NCBI GenBank assembly: GCA_001643675.2 | Contig: LSRY02000060.1 | Coordinates: forward strand, 2,501-66,500 | Reading direction: 5' to 3' | DNA length: 64,000 nt | Source: Monocercomonoides exilis | Lineage: Eukaryota; Preaxostyla; Oxymonadida; Polymastigidae | In this document: positions 27,801 to 39,700 of the stretch, piece after piece | Numbering within the stretch: the first letter of the stretch is position 1 | Layout of the letters: the number at the start of each line of letters is the position of its first letter | The notes under the pieces: generated by a model | Database searches by the model: none | What the model was told of the DNA's origin: nothing | The model's input: the letters and a program-made list of their open reading frames with translations, nothing else | Position numbers and translations under genes: made by a program

Positions 27801-30765
27801 TTTTGCCTGCCAACACAAAAATAAAAATTTAAAAAATTGCATAAAAATAACTTACAAACCGAATTGAATGCGAGTTGCTGCGCAACGTGTAACAATTGGC
27901 GACACACACATATCGCTCGCCTCCACCCCAAATGCTCACCCCTTTTCTGATAAAGAAGGAAAAATGACTGAAAAGGGGGTCATTCAGATAGACTGAAAAA
28001 TGAAAATATTTTTTTAAAAAAGAAAGAATGACCAGACAACAAAAAGAATGTGTGTTTGGGAGGTGTTATGACAAAAGTTAAAAAAGAAAAATAAAAACAA
28101 ATTGCACCTTTCAAAACCTCGGATCGTTTGATTCTGAGCAAAATCGATAGATTTTGCCTGCCAACACAAAAAATAAAAATTTAAAAAATTGCATAAAAAT
28201 AACTTACAAACCGAATTGAATGCGAGTTGCTGCGCAACGTGTAACAATTGGCGACACACACATATCGCTCGCCTCCACCCCAAATGCTCACCCCTTTTCT
28301 GATAAAGAAGGAAAAATGACTGAAAAGGGGGTCATTCAGATAGACTGAAAAATGAAAATATTTTTTTAAAAGAAAGAATGACCAGACAACAAAAAGAATG
28401 TGTGTTTGGGAGGTGTTATGACAAAAGTTAAAAAGAAAAATAAAAACAAATTGCACCTTTCAAAACCTCGGATCGTTGATTCTGAGCAAAATCGATAGAT
28501 TTTGCCTGCCAACACAAAAAAATAAAAATTTAAAAAATTGCATAAAAATAACTTACAAACCGAATTGAATGCGAGTTGCTGCGCAACGTGTAACAATTGG
28601 CGACACACACATATCGCTCGCCTCCACCCCAAATGCTCACCCCTTTTCTGATAAAGAAGGAAAAATGACTGAAAAAGGGGTCATTCAGATAGACTGAAAA
28701 ATGAAAATATTTTTTTAAAAAAGAAAGAATGACCAGACAACAAAAAGAATGTGTGTTTGGGAGGTGTTATGACAAAAGTTAAAAAAGAAAAATAAAAACA
28801 AATTGCACCTTTCAAAACCTCGGATCGTTAGATTCTGAGCAAAATCGATAGATTTTGCCTGCCAACACAAAAAATAAAAATTTAAAAAATTGCATAAAAA
28901 TAACTTACAAACCGAATTGAATGCGAGTTGCTGCGCAACGTGTAACAATTGGCGACACACACATATCGCTCGCCTCCACCCCAAATGCTCACCCCTTTTC
29001 TGATAAAGAAGGAAAAATGACTGAAAAGGGGGTCATTCAGATAGACTGAAAAAATGAAAATATTTTTTTAAAAAAGAAAGAATGACCAGACAACAAAAAG
29101 AATGTGTGTTTGGGAGGTGTTATGACAAAAGTTAAAAAAGAAAAATAAAAACAAATTGCACCTTTCAAAACCTCGGATCGTCAATTCTGAGCAAAATCGA
29201 TAGATTTTGCCTGCCAACACAAAAAAATAAAAATTTAAAAAATTGCATAAAAATAACTTACAAACCGAATTGAATGCGAGTTGCTGCGCAACGTGTAACA
29301 ATTGGCGACACACACATATCGCTCGCCTCCACCCCAAATGCTCACCCCTTTTCTGATAAAGAAGGAAAAATGACTGAAAAAGGGGGTCATTCAGATAGAC
29401 TGAAAAAATGAAAATATTTTTTTAAAAAAGAAAGAATGACCAGACAACAAAAAGAATGTGTGTTTGGGAGGTGTTATGACAAAAGTTAAAAAAGAAAAAT
29501 AAAAACAAATTGCACCTTTCAAAACCTCGGATCGTTAATTCTGAGCAAAATCGATAGATTTTGCCTGCCAACACAAAAAATAAAAATTTAAAAAATTGCA
29601 TAAAAATAACTTACAAACCGAATTGAATGCGAGTTGCTGCGCAACGTGTAACAATTGGCGACACACACATATCGCTCGCCTCCACCCCAAATGCTCACCC
29701 CTTTTCTGATAAAGAAGGAAAAATGACTGAAAAAGGGGGTCATTCAGATAGACTGAAAAATGAAAATATTTTTTTAAAAAAGAAAGAATGACCAGACAAC
29801 AAAAAGAATGTGTGTTTGGGAGGTGTTATGACAAAAGTTAAAAAAGAAAAATAAAAACAAATTGCACCTTTCAAAACCTCGGATCGTCGAATTCTGAGCA
29901 AAATCGATAGATTTTGCCTGCCAACACAAAAAAATAAAAATTTAAAAAAATTGCATAAAAATAACTTACAAACCGAATTGAATGCGAGTTGCTGCGCAAC
30001 GTGTAACAATTGGCGACACACACATATCGCTCGCCTCCACCCCAAATGCTCACCCCTTTTCTGATAAAGAAGGAAAAATGACTGAAAAAGGGGTCATTCA
30101 GATAGACTGAAAAATGAAAATATTTTTTTTAAAAAGAAAGAATGACCAGACAACAAAAAGAATGTGTGTTTGGGAGGTGTTATGACAAAAGTTAAAAAAG
30201 AAAAATAAAAACAAATTGCACCTTTCAAAACCTCGGATCGTCAATTCTGAGCAAAATCGATAGATTTTGCCTGCCAACACAAAAAAATAAAAATTTAAAA
30301 AAATTGCATAAAAATAACTTACAAACCGAATTGAATGCGAGTTGCTGCGCAACGTGTAACAATTGGCGACACACACATATCGCTCGCCTCCACCCCAAAT
30401 GCTCACCCCTTTTCTGATAAAGAAGGAAAAAATGACTGAAAAAGGGGGTCATTCAGATAGACTGAAAAAATGAAAATATTTTTTTTAAAAAAGAAAGAAT
30501 GACCAGACAACAAAAAGAATGTGTGTTTGGGAGGTGTTATGACAAAAGTTAAAAAAGAAAAATAAAAACAAATTGCACCTTTCAAAACCTCGGATCGTCA
30601 ATTCTGAGCAAAATCGATAGATTTTGCCTGCCAACACAAAAAAATAAAAATTTAAAAAAATTGCATAAAAATAACTTACAAACCGAATTGAATGCGAGTT
30701 GCTGCGCAACGTGTAACAATTGGCGACACACACATATCGCTCGCCTCCACCCCAAATGCTCACCC

Positions 30766-30814
30766 CTTTTCTGATAAAAAACGCGAAAGCATTTCGCGTT
30801 TTTTATCAGAAAAG
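30766..30814. repeat. Fold-back palindrome at the inner end of the array
   Basis: Left arm 30766-30788 and right arm 30792-30814 are perfect 23 bp reverse complements around the loop GCA. The outer part of the left arm (CTTTTCTGATAAA) is ordinary unit sequence. The inner ACGCGAAA is not in the unit. To the right, 30815-30845 still resembles the reverse complement of the unit (GCATTTTGGATG against GCATTTGGGGTG), so this looks like the start of a diverged unit in inverted orientation. Confidence 0.9.
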
Positions 30815-33800
30815 ACGTTCGCATTTTGGATGTCGGACTCGCGCAGAGCGTAAAATGAAGTTTCTTATCGTGATCTTTGTTAATATTTGATTACAGCTGT
30901 TTAATCATTTTCAATGATCTTTTGTATTATATTTGTATGCTTTCTAAATGATCAAAAAATTTATTTTTCACATATTGAAATTTCAATCTATTAATAAATG
31001 AAATTATTTTTTTAAGTATATCTCACAGTTAAGTGCTAAATATCAATGTCAAATTTTCATAAATATCTACTTATTGAAATATTTACACATTTTTATTTTT
31101 CTAAATTGTTCATATTTGTGGAAATTTTATTTGTTATACAATAATTCACTTATTTATTTTGTTTGAGTTTACGCAAAAATTTTTTTATTCCAATCTGGTT
31201 AATTACGAAGTGTCTTTTTCAACAACTTTCATTCATTTTCAATACATAAATCAACGAAAAATGTCACCTAATAATGATGTGAAGTCAGATAGAAAAAAAT
31301 TTAACGATTAAAAATTGAATTTTTAACATAGAAAAATGGTTATGATCTAGATCAAACATTTTTTTAAAAAATTTATATTTAATAAAGAAGAAGGAATTAG
31401 TGGTTGATGAAAAGTTACGTATATGGGTAATAATATGAGAGGAATTGATTGATATTAAAATCAGAAATTAATTGATTCAAATTGTGGAATGATATGTTAA
31501 ATAAAATTTTTCTGTCAAAATTTTCATAATTATTTTTAAAATATCTCGATAAATAAATTTTTCTAAGCCGTGAGACTTTACCAGAGTGTTAGTTGGACTA
31601 TTTGTGAATTTTTGAAGTCAGGGTCAAAAATTCGAAAAATGAGAAATTTTCATTTTTCTGATTAAGTTGAATTTAGCTCAAGTTATTCATAAAAATAGAA
31701 AAATTGGTGAAAATCGGTTTTTATGAAAGTTGTGATCGAAACTTATGAAAACACAAAAAGTTCGGATAATTCGCGAATAGTCCGCTGAATTTTTTCGGGC
31801 CAGATTGGTCTGGTTAGAGAGAAAATGTCATAAGAATATTTTAACTGAAAAAGTGGTGATCTTAGATCAAGGACCGAAAAATATGGGGTCTCAGATTCCT
31901 TTGATAATTGGCAGGTGGCAAGGACGTGGGCCCCTTATAAACATACTCGAATCTAAATTTTTCTGTCGAGCGGTTGTGGCAGGGCAGTGCGGACAAGTTG
32001 GCCATTTTGACTGAAAAAATGAAAAAATTTTTTCTCGAAAATTTCAAAGTCGATATAAAATACGATTAAGCACATGAATACGACTTCTAATGTTGTATAT
32101 TGACGATTTTTTGTTGGATACACTTATTTGTAGTTTTTGAGTTTTAATCGAATTTTTGAGTGAAAATGTTCATTTTTGAGGTAAATCGAGTATAACTCCA
32201 GAAGTAACAGCCAGATAAATTTGAAATTAATATATGATATATGTGCATATAGTGCGGTAAGAGCATGCATATGGGTGTTGGTGGTGGGGGTCTGGCAGGC
32301 GGTGCAGAAAAGAAATATATTTTCATAGTGACTGGGGGTGCTTGGTTAGTGAGGTCACAGAGAGTGAACCAGGGGCAAGTGGCTGAATCGAAACACATAT
32401 GACCGGCACAGTAACCCATGCCCGGATGTGGCCAAACGGCGTTTCGATCGGCCCAGTGGTTGCTGAGAAATCCGATCGGCTAGTTGTTTTGAGTTCGGTT
32501 CTGATTTTTCACATAGAAAAATGACTTGGGGGTATTGACTTGGTGATGCTGTGGAGTGTGAGAGGAGGGCAAGTGATCGGAGTTAGAGGGATATGTTGGG
32601 GAATGTTAGTGGAGGTAGGATGTGGTGCAATTACTAAGAGATTGGGTCAGCGGATATTCCTCCACACATCAATCAGTATAATTACTATTTGAAAATTGAA
32701 TTTTTTCTTTTATAATTTTTTTTTGAAAAAATTTATTGCAATGTTAAACCTGCCATTCAACTTTTTATTGCATTGCTTATCATATTATTAAACAAACTTT
32801 ATTACTGCAACATAAAAATCCACTTTCGATAAATTGCAAATAAATAATATTGATCAAATCAAATTTTCATGTTTTAAAGATCCTATTTTGGAACATGTTG
32901 TAAATCAGTAATCTTCTTCGTCAAACAAAGTAAAATCATCGTGCAACTTTTCTTCAGCAACTTTTTAACACGTAAATCTTCTATTTAACAGCTTATAACT
33001 TTTGGACTTGCATCTTTTTCCATATATTTCAGTAATCAAATAATTTGTGAATGATGCAAAAAATGTTGATTGCATACTCAATGTGCACTATTTCCGGCTG
33101 CGCAAATAAACATTCTTCTATGACAAAAGCATTTCTTCTGACATTCTTCCATCTTTGCAAAGAAATTCGTCAAAAATAGTTTAAGATTATCTGCTCATTC
33201 AAACCATGAATTATGATTCAAATTGAGATCGCTTTCGAAATAAGCATATACAGTTAACTTTCTTCAATTGTATTACCAGTTTGTAATATTTCATCTTTCT
33301 TTTTGTACATTATCTTTCTAATCATATAAATTACTATTATTTCCAGAGATTATCTTATATCAAAACATGAAACATTTTTAAATCATTTCTTTTCATTTTT
33401 ATCTTGCTAATTCAATCTCATGAAAAGAAAAATTTTTTCTTTTGTTGAGTACAAACAGTTTCAATAATTTAATTCATTGAAATTGTTTGAAAGCAGATAA
33501 TATTCCAGTAACATATAAGCTATAAATAATAATTCATGATAATTTGCAAGCATATTCACATATTTTACGCTCAATAAGATTGGCATTGACTTTCAATTGA
33601 ATTGTATCACTTTTATTTTGAATTCAATTACCAAGTTTCCGCTTCATTTGATAATCTTTAGTTTTCATTCATATTTAATGAAGAACAATATCTTTATTTC
33701 CATCATTAGAAACTTTCGCAAGTTATTCAATTTCGTTGAGAAAGTTATAAAACTTCATTTTTGTTTGCCAAACTCTTTATTTTTAGTTTTTATTTGTTTT

Positions 33801-35063
33801 AATATTTCGTTTCAAAAATGCTCAATAAGAAACATAACAATTATGAACTTTCACCGTTAAAACAATCGTAAATTGTTAACCTTCTGAATTTCATTTTCAG
33901 ATGATGTTTTCACAGAATTTTAAAAACAAATGAACGAAAATCTCATTCCAATAATGAATCAAAATATTTCTGTATGCATCTTATTAAATTGGAGATATTA
34001 ATGAACATTCTTTTCAAAAATTTATTTGAAAAAAGTGAAATTTCCTTTCATCCGATCATGTTTTCCATTGTCAATTTATGAAAATGTCAAAAACCTTGCT
34101 CCTTCTTTACTAAATCTAACAAACACTGCAGTAATCTAGACTAAATGCATAACAAATAGTTGCAAAAGCTGATTAGTGTGCTTCTGTAAATTTACTCTGC
34201 TTTTAATCCAACAAATTTTTTCCTCAACGAAAATCAATACTTGGCAAAAATGGAAAAGTTTTCATTGAAAATATCATTTCTGGATGCATGGCAAAGATCA
34301 TTCCCAAGTATTCCCTTCAAGCGTGTTTGTTGTTTCACCGAAGTTGAACTTCTTCTTCATGTAATTATCCATATTTCTTCTTTGACACGAACGTTCATAA
34401 TCTTACTGATAATGACAAAGATCTAAATGAATTTGTATCAAACTTTATATTATGTGTTCATGCTTTTTTGCTTATTTTCTTTGTTCAACTTTTCTCAGCG
34501 ATGGATTTACAAAACTTCAATCTTCATCTAGTTTTGTATATTGCTTCCGCATTCAACGAAAAACTGAAACACTTCACCTTTCGATTTCAATTGTCATATC
34601 GCTTTTTTCTTTTTGCAATAAATTTCTTTGCAATTAACATTTCTCTTTCAAAACAATAAAATTATTAAACAAACCTTTCTAAATAGTCCACCTTTGTTAA
34701 TAGATAATTCCTTTCGAAAAACTTTGTAAATAACACTAATTTATTTTGTTCTTTCCAGAATTGAACGATTCCATCGAATTCCTTTTATTTGACAAGAAGC
34801 ATTCAATTATTCTCTTTTTGTTCATTCTTGACTGAACAAAATGATTGAATTTTCAATATTCATCTGTGACGTATTTCATTTCTAAAATATACTTTGATTT
34901 TCTGTTCATTTTTAACAGAACCTTTCTCGAACAGTCAAGTTTTCCATTTCTTGCTTTTGAAAGTGTATGTAATATTTTCATTGACAATATTTGATGTGAA
35001 TGATAAAAATATTTAAAATGGAGCAAGCCTGTCAGCAGATTAATTTCAATAAAGGCAAAAAAT
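30815..35063. other. AT-rich unique DNA, no supported gene
   Basis: Open frames here are short, hydrophobic or low-complexity. Two local structures stand out: an imperfect inverted repeat (GGACTATTTGTGAATT near 31594 against its complement near 31762-31783), and a more GC-rich patch at about 32260-32660 containing a GGTGGTGGGGGT run. Both look like decayed mobile-element or spacer sequence. I see no RNA gene. Confidence 0.6.
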
Positions 35064-36257
35064 TCAATTTCCAGAACGTCTTTTCAATTTCTTCTCTTTG
35101 CAATTAACAACAGAAGAAGATGATGTTTTCTTTGACAACTCTTCAAGCGACTTCTTTTTCTTTGTGAACGAGTCCGATTTATTTCTGTAACTTGCACGGA
35201 TTAACTCATCAGCAGCATTCAGATCTTCATCTTCGTCATCAACTATGCTTATCGTTAAATCATTGTTCATCTGCTCATTATCGCAACACACTTCTTCTTC
35301 GTTTCTATCATCTTCATCGTCTTCTCTGCTGTCTTCGCATTTGATTTCCTTCCATTCACTTGAATCCGAGCAACTTTCAGAATCATCAACATCTTCGGAT
35401 TCACTTGACTCATTTCTTTGTAAACTGCAGTCATTCGCATCATCCTTTATGACTTTTATTGCGTGAGTATTATTTTCCTTGGCATCGTTCTCATCCTCGT
35501 CATCATGTATTATTTTCAAACAATGCAACACTTCGTCCCTGGAATATTCTGGGTGCCTTCGCCACTGCTTCTTTTGCAAGTTTCGCCAACGATCTTTAAG
35601 ATCCTGACCACTTCTTCCATCGAATTGAAGCGACATGTCGCACCATCTCATTTTTTGCTGCTTACACCTTCTGAGCAGCTCATCTTCTTCCTTTGTGAAG
35701 AATCTTCTTTTCTTTTGCTTCTTTTTCACCTTTATGGCATTGGAACTTGTGGAATTTTTGTTGTTCATAAGTAATCTATTTGGAAGTTGATACGGGTTGT
35801 CTGATATAACTTCAACAGATGATGGTGAAGAAGAAGAACTTGAAGTTGCACTGCTGGAAGATTGTGTTGAAGATGATGATGTGCATTCTTGGTTTGATTG
35901 TTTTCCTTCTCCATCTGAGTTCGTGTTTGTGGATTCGCTCCCTTCAGTGTTTTCGCTTTGACCCTGTGACTCTTCATCGGATTGTTGAATTGAGAGATCA
36001 TTTTCATTTGAAGATGATGTGCAGTTGGATGATGCTTCTTGAGGGAAACTGCCTTTTAAATCTAGACTGCGTCTCACAGGATAATCACTTAGATTAACAA
36101 AATCATCAACCAAATTGTCAAGATTAGCTAATGATTTTGACAATTTACAAACCACGTCTTGTCGAATGATTTTCATTCTTATCGTGTGAAAGTCATTTTC
36201 CTTCAAAGCTCTAAAAGAAGACTTTTCTTTTGGTGAATGCACGCTTTGCTCTCAAGG
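35064..36257 (-). CDS. Telobox Myb/SANT half of a tyrosine-recombinase element (element 1, ORF2)
   Basis: Numbered from the GTG at 36242, this frame gives 392 residues, with the frame open from 36257. There is no ATG before residue 23, and the frame overlaps the end of the recombinase ORF at +1, so it is probably the C-terminal part of one polypeptide. Residues about 100-150 are Ser/Asn/Gln-rich linker with Ser runs. A Myb/SANT domain spans about 179-226 (35565-35708): FFTKEEDELL opens helix 1, W200 and W219 are core aromatics, and DLKDRWRNL (214-222) matches the telobox of TRF-like telomere proteins (consensus VDLKDKWRN/T). The rest is acidic (runs of D and E) with a basic tail. The pre-Myb segment resembles that of element 2, where recombinase and Myb are fused. 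A host TRF-like gene is the alternative, but the adjoining recombinase argues against it. Confidence 0.8.
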
Positions 36258-37812
36258 AAAGGTTTTCGTTCTTGTCGATATAAGCTTTAGCACATTTCTT
36301 CCATTGGTTTCGAATTTCCCTTTCACCATCTTCCAAGTGCTTCATTGCATCATTGAAATGATCATTCACTGCATTTCTAAATGTCTGAAATTGTTCTTTG
36401 ATTGTTCTTTTTGGGTCTGACAACTTGATACTATGATATGCAGCGATAGAAGTTAGAGCCAGATCTATTACAGTATCTCCAGGCTTGGGATTCACTAATC
36501 TGGAGCATACCGTTATTTTCTTGGAGGTATTTCTGACGTAAGTTAACTGAGCCCTGCCAAATGGGACCCAGTCAGCGACGTAAGCAGTGTGTTCAAGTAT
36601 CCCTCTTAACTTTTCTTCATCTGTTCCGGCTACCATAATTGCAGTACAGATGAAGCCTGCCCTTAAGGAGTGAAAAGAAAAGAGTTTACAAGGGTACCCT
36701 GCTTGCTCTGATCTTTTTCTGAACCTTAAGGACATTGCTGCTGGGCTCATGTCCCACAGCTTTTTCGACAACACATTCTTCGGCCACTTTTGTCTCGTTT
36801 TCAAAGATAGATGGTGGTTAACCTGCAAATGACGCTCAAGCCAATAAACAGGATCTCTGACTTGTTCATGTAAGCTGGTATGAGCAAATCTTCCTTCGAT
36901 CGTTACAGAGTGGTTAGAGTTTGGATGTCCCTTCAGCCTTCTCAATCTGATTTCAACCAAGATGCACTCAGCGTGTAAATCCGAAATTGTTACGTTTTTA
37001 ACATCCTCTAAAAAAACGTTTGCACATGTAATTGACCTAGCTCCGCAGTGAACAGCAAATAGAAAAAGAGAACAATCAAAATCAAAAAACATATTACCAG
37101 AATTGCTTCTTTCAATGATAAGGGCTACATCGTCAAGCAGTGCCGCTTCTTTTCCTTCTCCTTCCCTTTTGTAGCATCCGCTTTTTCTGACAGAAGAAAA
37201 AGCAGATCGAATTGTTAATTTAAGCTCACTGGAAAAGTCGAATTCTTTCGTTTGTTGAAGATGTTGTGATTTTAAAGATGGAATGACAACATTTTCAACA
37301 CTTTTAATAGAATATAAACATTCAATGCAGAGAAATTGAATGAATGAAGAGATTGTTGATGATTGTATTGGAAAAGGTTGGCTTTTAAGCAATTTCGCAT
37401 ATGGAACGTAAAGTTTTTCAGCCCATTTATATTTGCGATGGAGAGAAGGAGATAGAATTGTAACTTGTTGAGAATAACGTTGTAATGTAAGCGGTTTGCT
37501 TTTTTTTAAGGTTTTTTGTAATTTTGTCTCCCTTTTTGTTGCTATCCCGCATTCAGCAAAAAACTCATCCCAGTTTGAAGGCATTTCGAAATATGGTTTG
37601 TCCAATTCTTCAGCTTCTTTATCTTTTTCAAATATCCCAAAAAAAATATAAATTAACAAAAATGAAATCAACAAGATAAATATGCAAACATAAATATAAA
37701 AAAAACCTTCAAAATGATTGCTTTCAACCTGTTTCAAGTTGTCTAACTTCTTGGTTCGAATATTAAACAGCAAATGTTTTGATCGAGGTTGTCGAAAATT
37801 TAAATTTGACAT
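36211..37812 (-). CDS. Tyrosine recombinase, Crypton-like (element 1, ORF1)
   Basis: A 533-residue protein from the ATG at 37812. The catalytic domain lies at about residues 130-435: box I Arg R259 in CGARSITCANV, a candidate beta-strand Lys in RLKGHP (near 294), H381 and R384 in FHSLRAGF, W415, and the nucleophile candidate Y425 in LTYVRNTS. All classes of YR catalytic residue are therefore present. It aligns throughout this domain with element 2 (GARSITCAN/GSRSITCAN, AGYPCKLFSFHSLR/AGYPEKLFGFHSFR). It lacks the ~600-residue N-terminal region and AT-hook of element 2. Residues 37-62 are a hydrophobic, AT-rich-encoded block that may be an unspliced intron (GTTTTTT... to ...AAAAAG) rather than a membrane segment. 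No reverse transcriptase is nearby, so a DIRS retroelement is unlikely. Confidence 0.85.
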   Translation of the reverse strand: MSNLNFRQPRSKHLLFNIRTKKLDNLKQVESNHFEGFFYIYVCIFILLISFLLIYIFFGIFEKDKEAEELDKPYFEMPSNWDEFFAECGIATKRETKLQKTLKKSKPLTLQRYSQQVTILSPSLHRKYKWAEKLYVPYAKLLKSQPFPIQSSTISSFIQFLCIECLYSIKSVENVVIPSLKSQHLQQTKEFDFSSELKLTIRSAFSSVRKSGCYKREGEGKEAALLDDVALIIERSNSGNMFFDFDCSLFLFAVHCGARSITCANVFLEDVKNVTISDLHAECILVEIRLRRLKGHPNSNHSVTIEGRFAHTSLHEQVRDPVYWLERHLQVNHHLSLKTRQKWPKNVLSKKLWDMSPAAMSLRFRKRSEQAGYPCKLFSFHSLRAGFICTAIMVAGTDEEKLRGILEHTAYVADWVPFGRAQLTYVRNTSKKITVCSRLVNPKPGDTVIDLALTSIAAYHSIKLSDPKRTIKEQFQTFRNAVNDHFNDAMKHLEDGEREIRNQWKKCAKAYIDKNENLSLRAKRAFTKRKVFF

Positions 37813-39654
37813 TTAAAAATGTTATTATGGGTTGTAATATTTTTTTAGTGTAATAATAATGAACAATTCCTGATAAATGAATACTTTAACAATTCATAAA
37901 AACTTTTAAATAAAAAAACTCAATAATTCATTTATCTATATAATAACAGTTTTTCTTTATTTCATTGGATTAATTTTTATAAAAAAAGTTCAATCAAAAG
38001 ATTATGCAATTTGAAATAAATAAAGTTAATGGAAATGTGAATAAATAATATATGTCGCAATTCTGATGATTTTCGTCATTATAATGCTTGTCAATTTTTG
38101 GTTAAATCAATTGAAATCTATGATTTAAATGAACTCGGTTCTTGAAAATATGAATATTTCAATATTACAAATATTTGATTTCGTAAATGAAAATCAATAA
38201 TGAAATTATCAATTATTATTTACAATATTACAAAAATTTATTTTACAACCCGAAGGAATAAATTAATTAAATAACTATCGGATGAATTATGATATTTATT
38301 ATTAATTGTGTTCTTTAAAATAATCCATTTTTCTCACTCAATATTTCGTTCAAAATATAAAAGAAGCTTTTCTGACAAAAAATAGACTTGTTAATCTCAC
38401 TTGATTGCTTTTAATCGATTTTTTTTTCGTGCACTTTGCAAATAAATAAATATTTATTAAAATAATAAGTTTATTTCCATTCAAAAATTTTTTCCAATGT
38501 TTTTCAATATCCCACCAAATATCAGAGATTTCGAAAAACAAATAATTTTTCCGTTGTTTACAATTAATGTCCTTCCTTTTCAAGTACACAGAAATTTTTC
38601 CAGAATTTTTTTATTTTTGTCATTTTTAACTTTTTCCATAGACTTTCAAATAGAAGAAAAATTGATTTTCTTTTAATTTTATTCTTAATTCTCACAAATC
38701 AAGATATCGTTTGAAAAAGTTCAAAGCAGCATGAAATAATCAAATTCACTATGTTTTCAACAATAAACATTATTATATCGATTTTTTACGAAAATTCAAA
38801 AATACATTTATTCTAATAATTTCAGTCAAAGATATTATTCTTCAATATCTCAACGAATATGAGACAGATAAATTCTTTGATCTCATTGCTTTAACATTTA
38901 TCTCATTGGCAGGCAATTGTTGCATTTATAGTTTCATTTATTAATCAATTATTTTCAAACAATTATTCAACTAGGTTATGTTTTCAGTCACTTTTCATAT
39001 TGAAAAATGAGAATTCATATATTAATTTTTTTTTCGATATTCATTTGTTAAATCTATATGTCTTTAACATATATTACAGGCAAGGATATATGCTGCATTA
39101 ATGATTTTTTCCTCCGCACAAATATAAATATTTACAAAATTATGTAAACTGAAGTATTTTTTCATAGAAATCATACATAGACAAATTTTATGAAAAATCG
39201 AAAAATTCCATAAAAAATTTCCGAGTTTTCAGATAAAAAAGTGATATTCGTTAATAACATGCAACGATATATTAGTACATATGGAATTGGAGATATCATT
39301 CAAATAGTCATAAAAGAGGGATTTTTGCAAATTTGGAAAAAAACACCAAAAAATCGAAATTTTTGTTTTCGCAATAACTCGACAAATAATGGTCATAACG
39401 AAATTCTGTTTCATGTGCAGTTAATCACATGACATATGTGAATATTTGATCACATCAAAATCGTTGTTAATCTCATTTTTAGAAATGTCATTTTTCGACA
39501 TGATACTAAAAGGTCACTTTTCGGATCAAAATTTTACAGAGATATGCAACAGATTCCAATAAATCATATTCCATACAAATAGCTACATGAGTGAATTAAA
39601 CGTTCATAATGAAAATATTCTCCAACTCGATGCATAAAAGGGGAAGAGTTGTAA
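37813..39654. other. AT-rich spacer between the telomeric tract and element 1
   Basis: About 1.8 kb of very AT-rich DNA upstream of the element 1 recombinase, with no credible coding frame on either strand. It probably contains the 5' end and promoter of element 1. No terminal inverted or direct repeats are evident by eye. Confidence 0.5.
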
Positions 39655-39700
39655 AACCTAACCCTAACCCTAACCTAACCCTAACCCTAACCCTAACCTA
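39655..39700. repeat. Interstitial telomere repeat tract
   Basis: 46 bp of CCCTAA and CCTAA repeats (about eight units) embedded in unique DNA 39.6 kb from the end, in the same orientation as the terminal telomere. It lies about 0.46 kb beyond the stop of element 2 and 1.8 kb before the start of element 1, that is, between two head-to-tail recombinase elements. Confidence 0.95.

Larger units (their letters stand above)
421..30779. repeat. Subtelomeric tandem array, ~86 copies of a ~350 bp unit
   Basis: The landmark AAATTGCACCTTTC recurs at 346-352 bp steps (759, 1111, 1457, 1807, 2158 and so on) to a last copy at 30574, giving about 86 periods. Each unit carries GTTTGGGAGGTGTTATGACAA, the hairpin GCAAAATC-GATA-GATTTTGC, an A-rich block, GTTGC-TGC-GCAAC, and CGCTCGCCTCCACCCCAAATG. 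Differences are mainly A/T homopolymer lengths, a GTGTAAC/GTAAC two-base indel, and a variable spacer next to the hairpin. The unit length is near a multiple of three, so spurious minus-strand reading frames run through one to two units; no frame is conserved across copies and I call none of them genes. Confidence 0.97.

Noticed and set aside
421-30779. CRISPR-like or coding minisatellite array
   Set aside because: The repeats are contiguous ~350 bp satellite units with no unique spacers, in a eukaryotic telomeric context.
386-30824. More than a hundred minus-strand open frames of 60-219 codons in the tandem array
   Set aside because: They are the same unit read in different frames. Their ends move with every homopolymer indel, no frame is preserved across units, and the translations are Phe-rich low-complexity sequence.
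33597-34659. Short plus-strand frames with hydrophobic translations
   Set aside because: They reflect T-rich composition. There is no codon bias, conserved motif or plausible start context.
36211-37812. Membrane-anchored recombinase (hydrophobic block at residues 37-62)
   Set aside because: The block is encoded by extreme AT-rich DNA bounded by GT and AG, and related proteins have no such segment; an unspliced intron is more likely.
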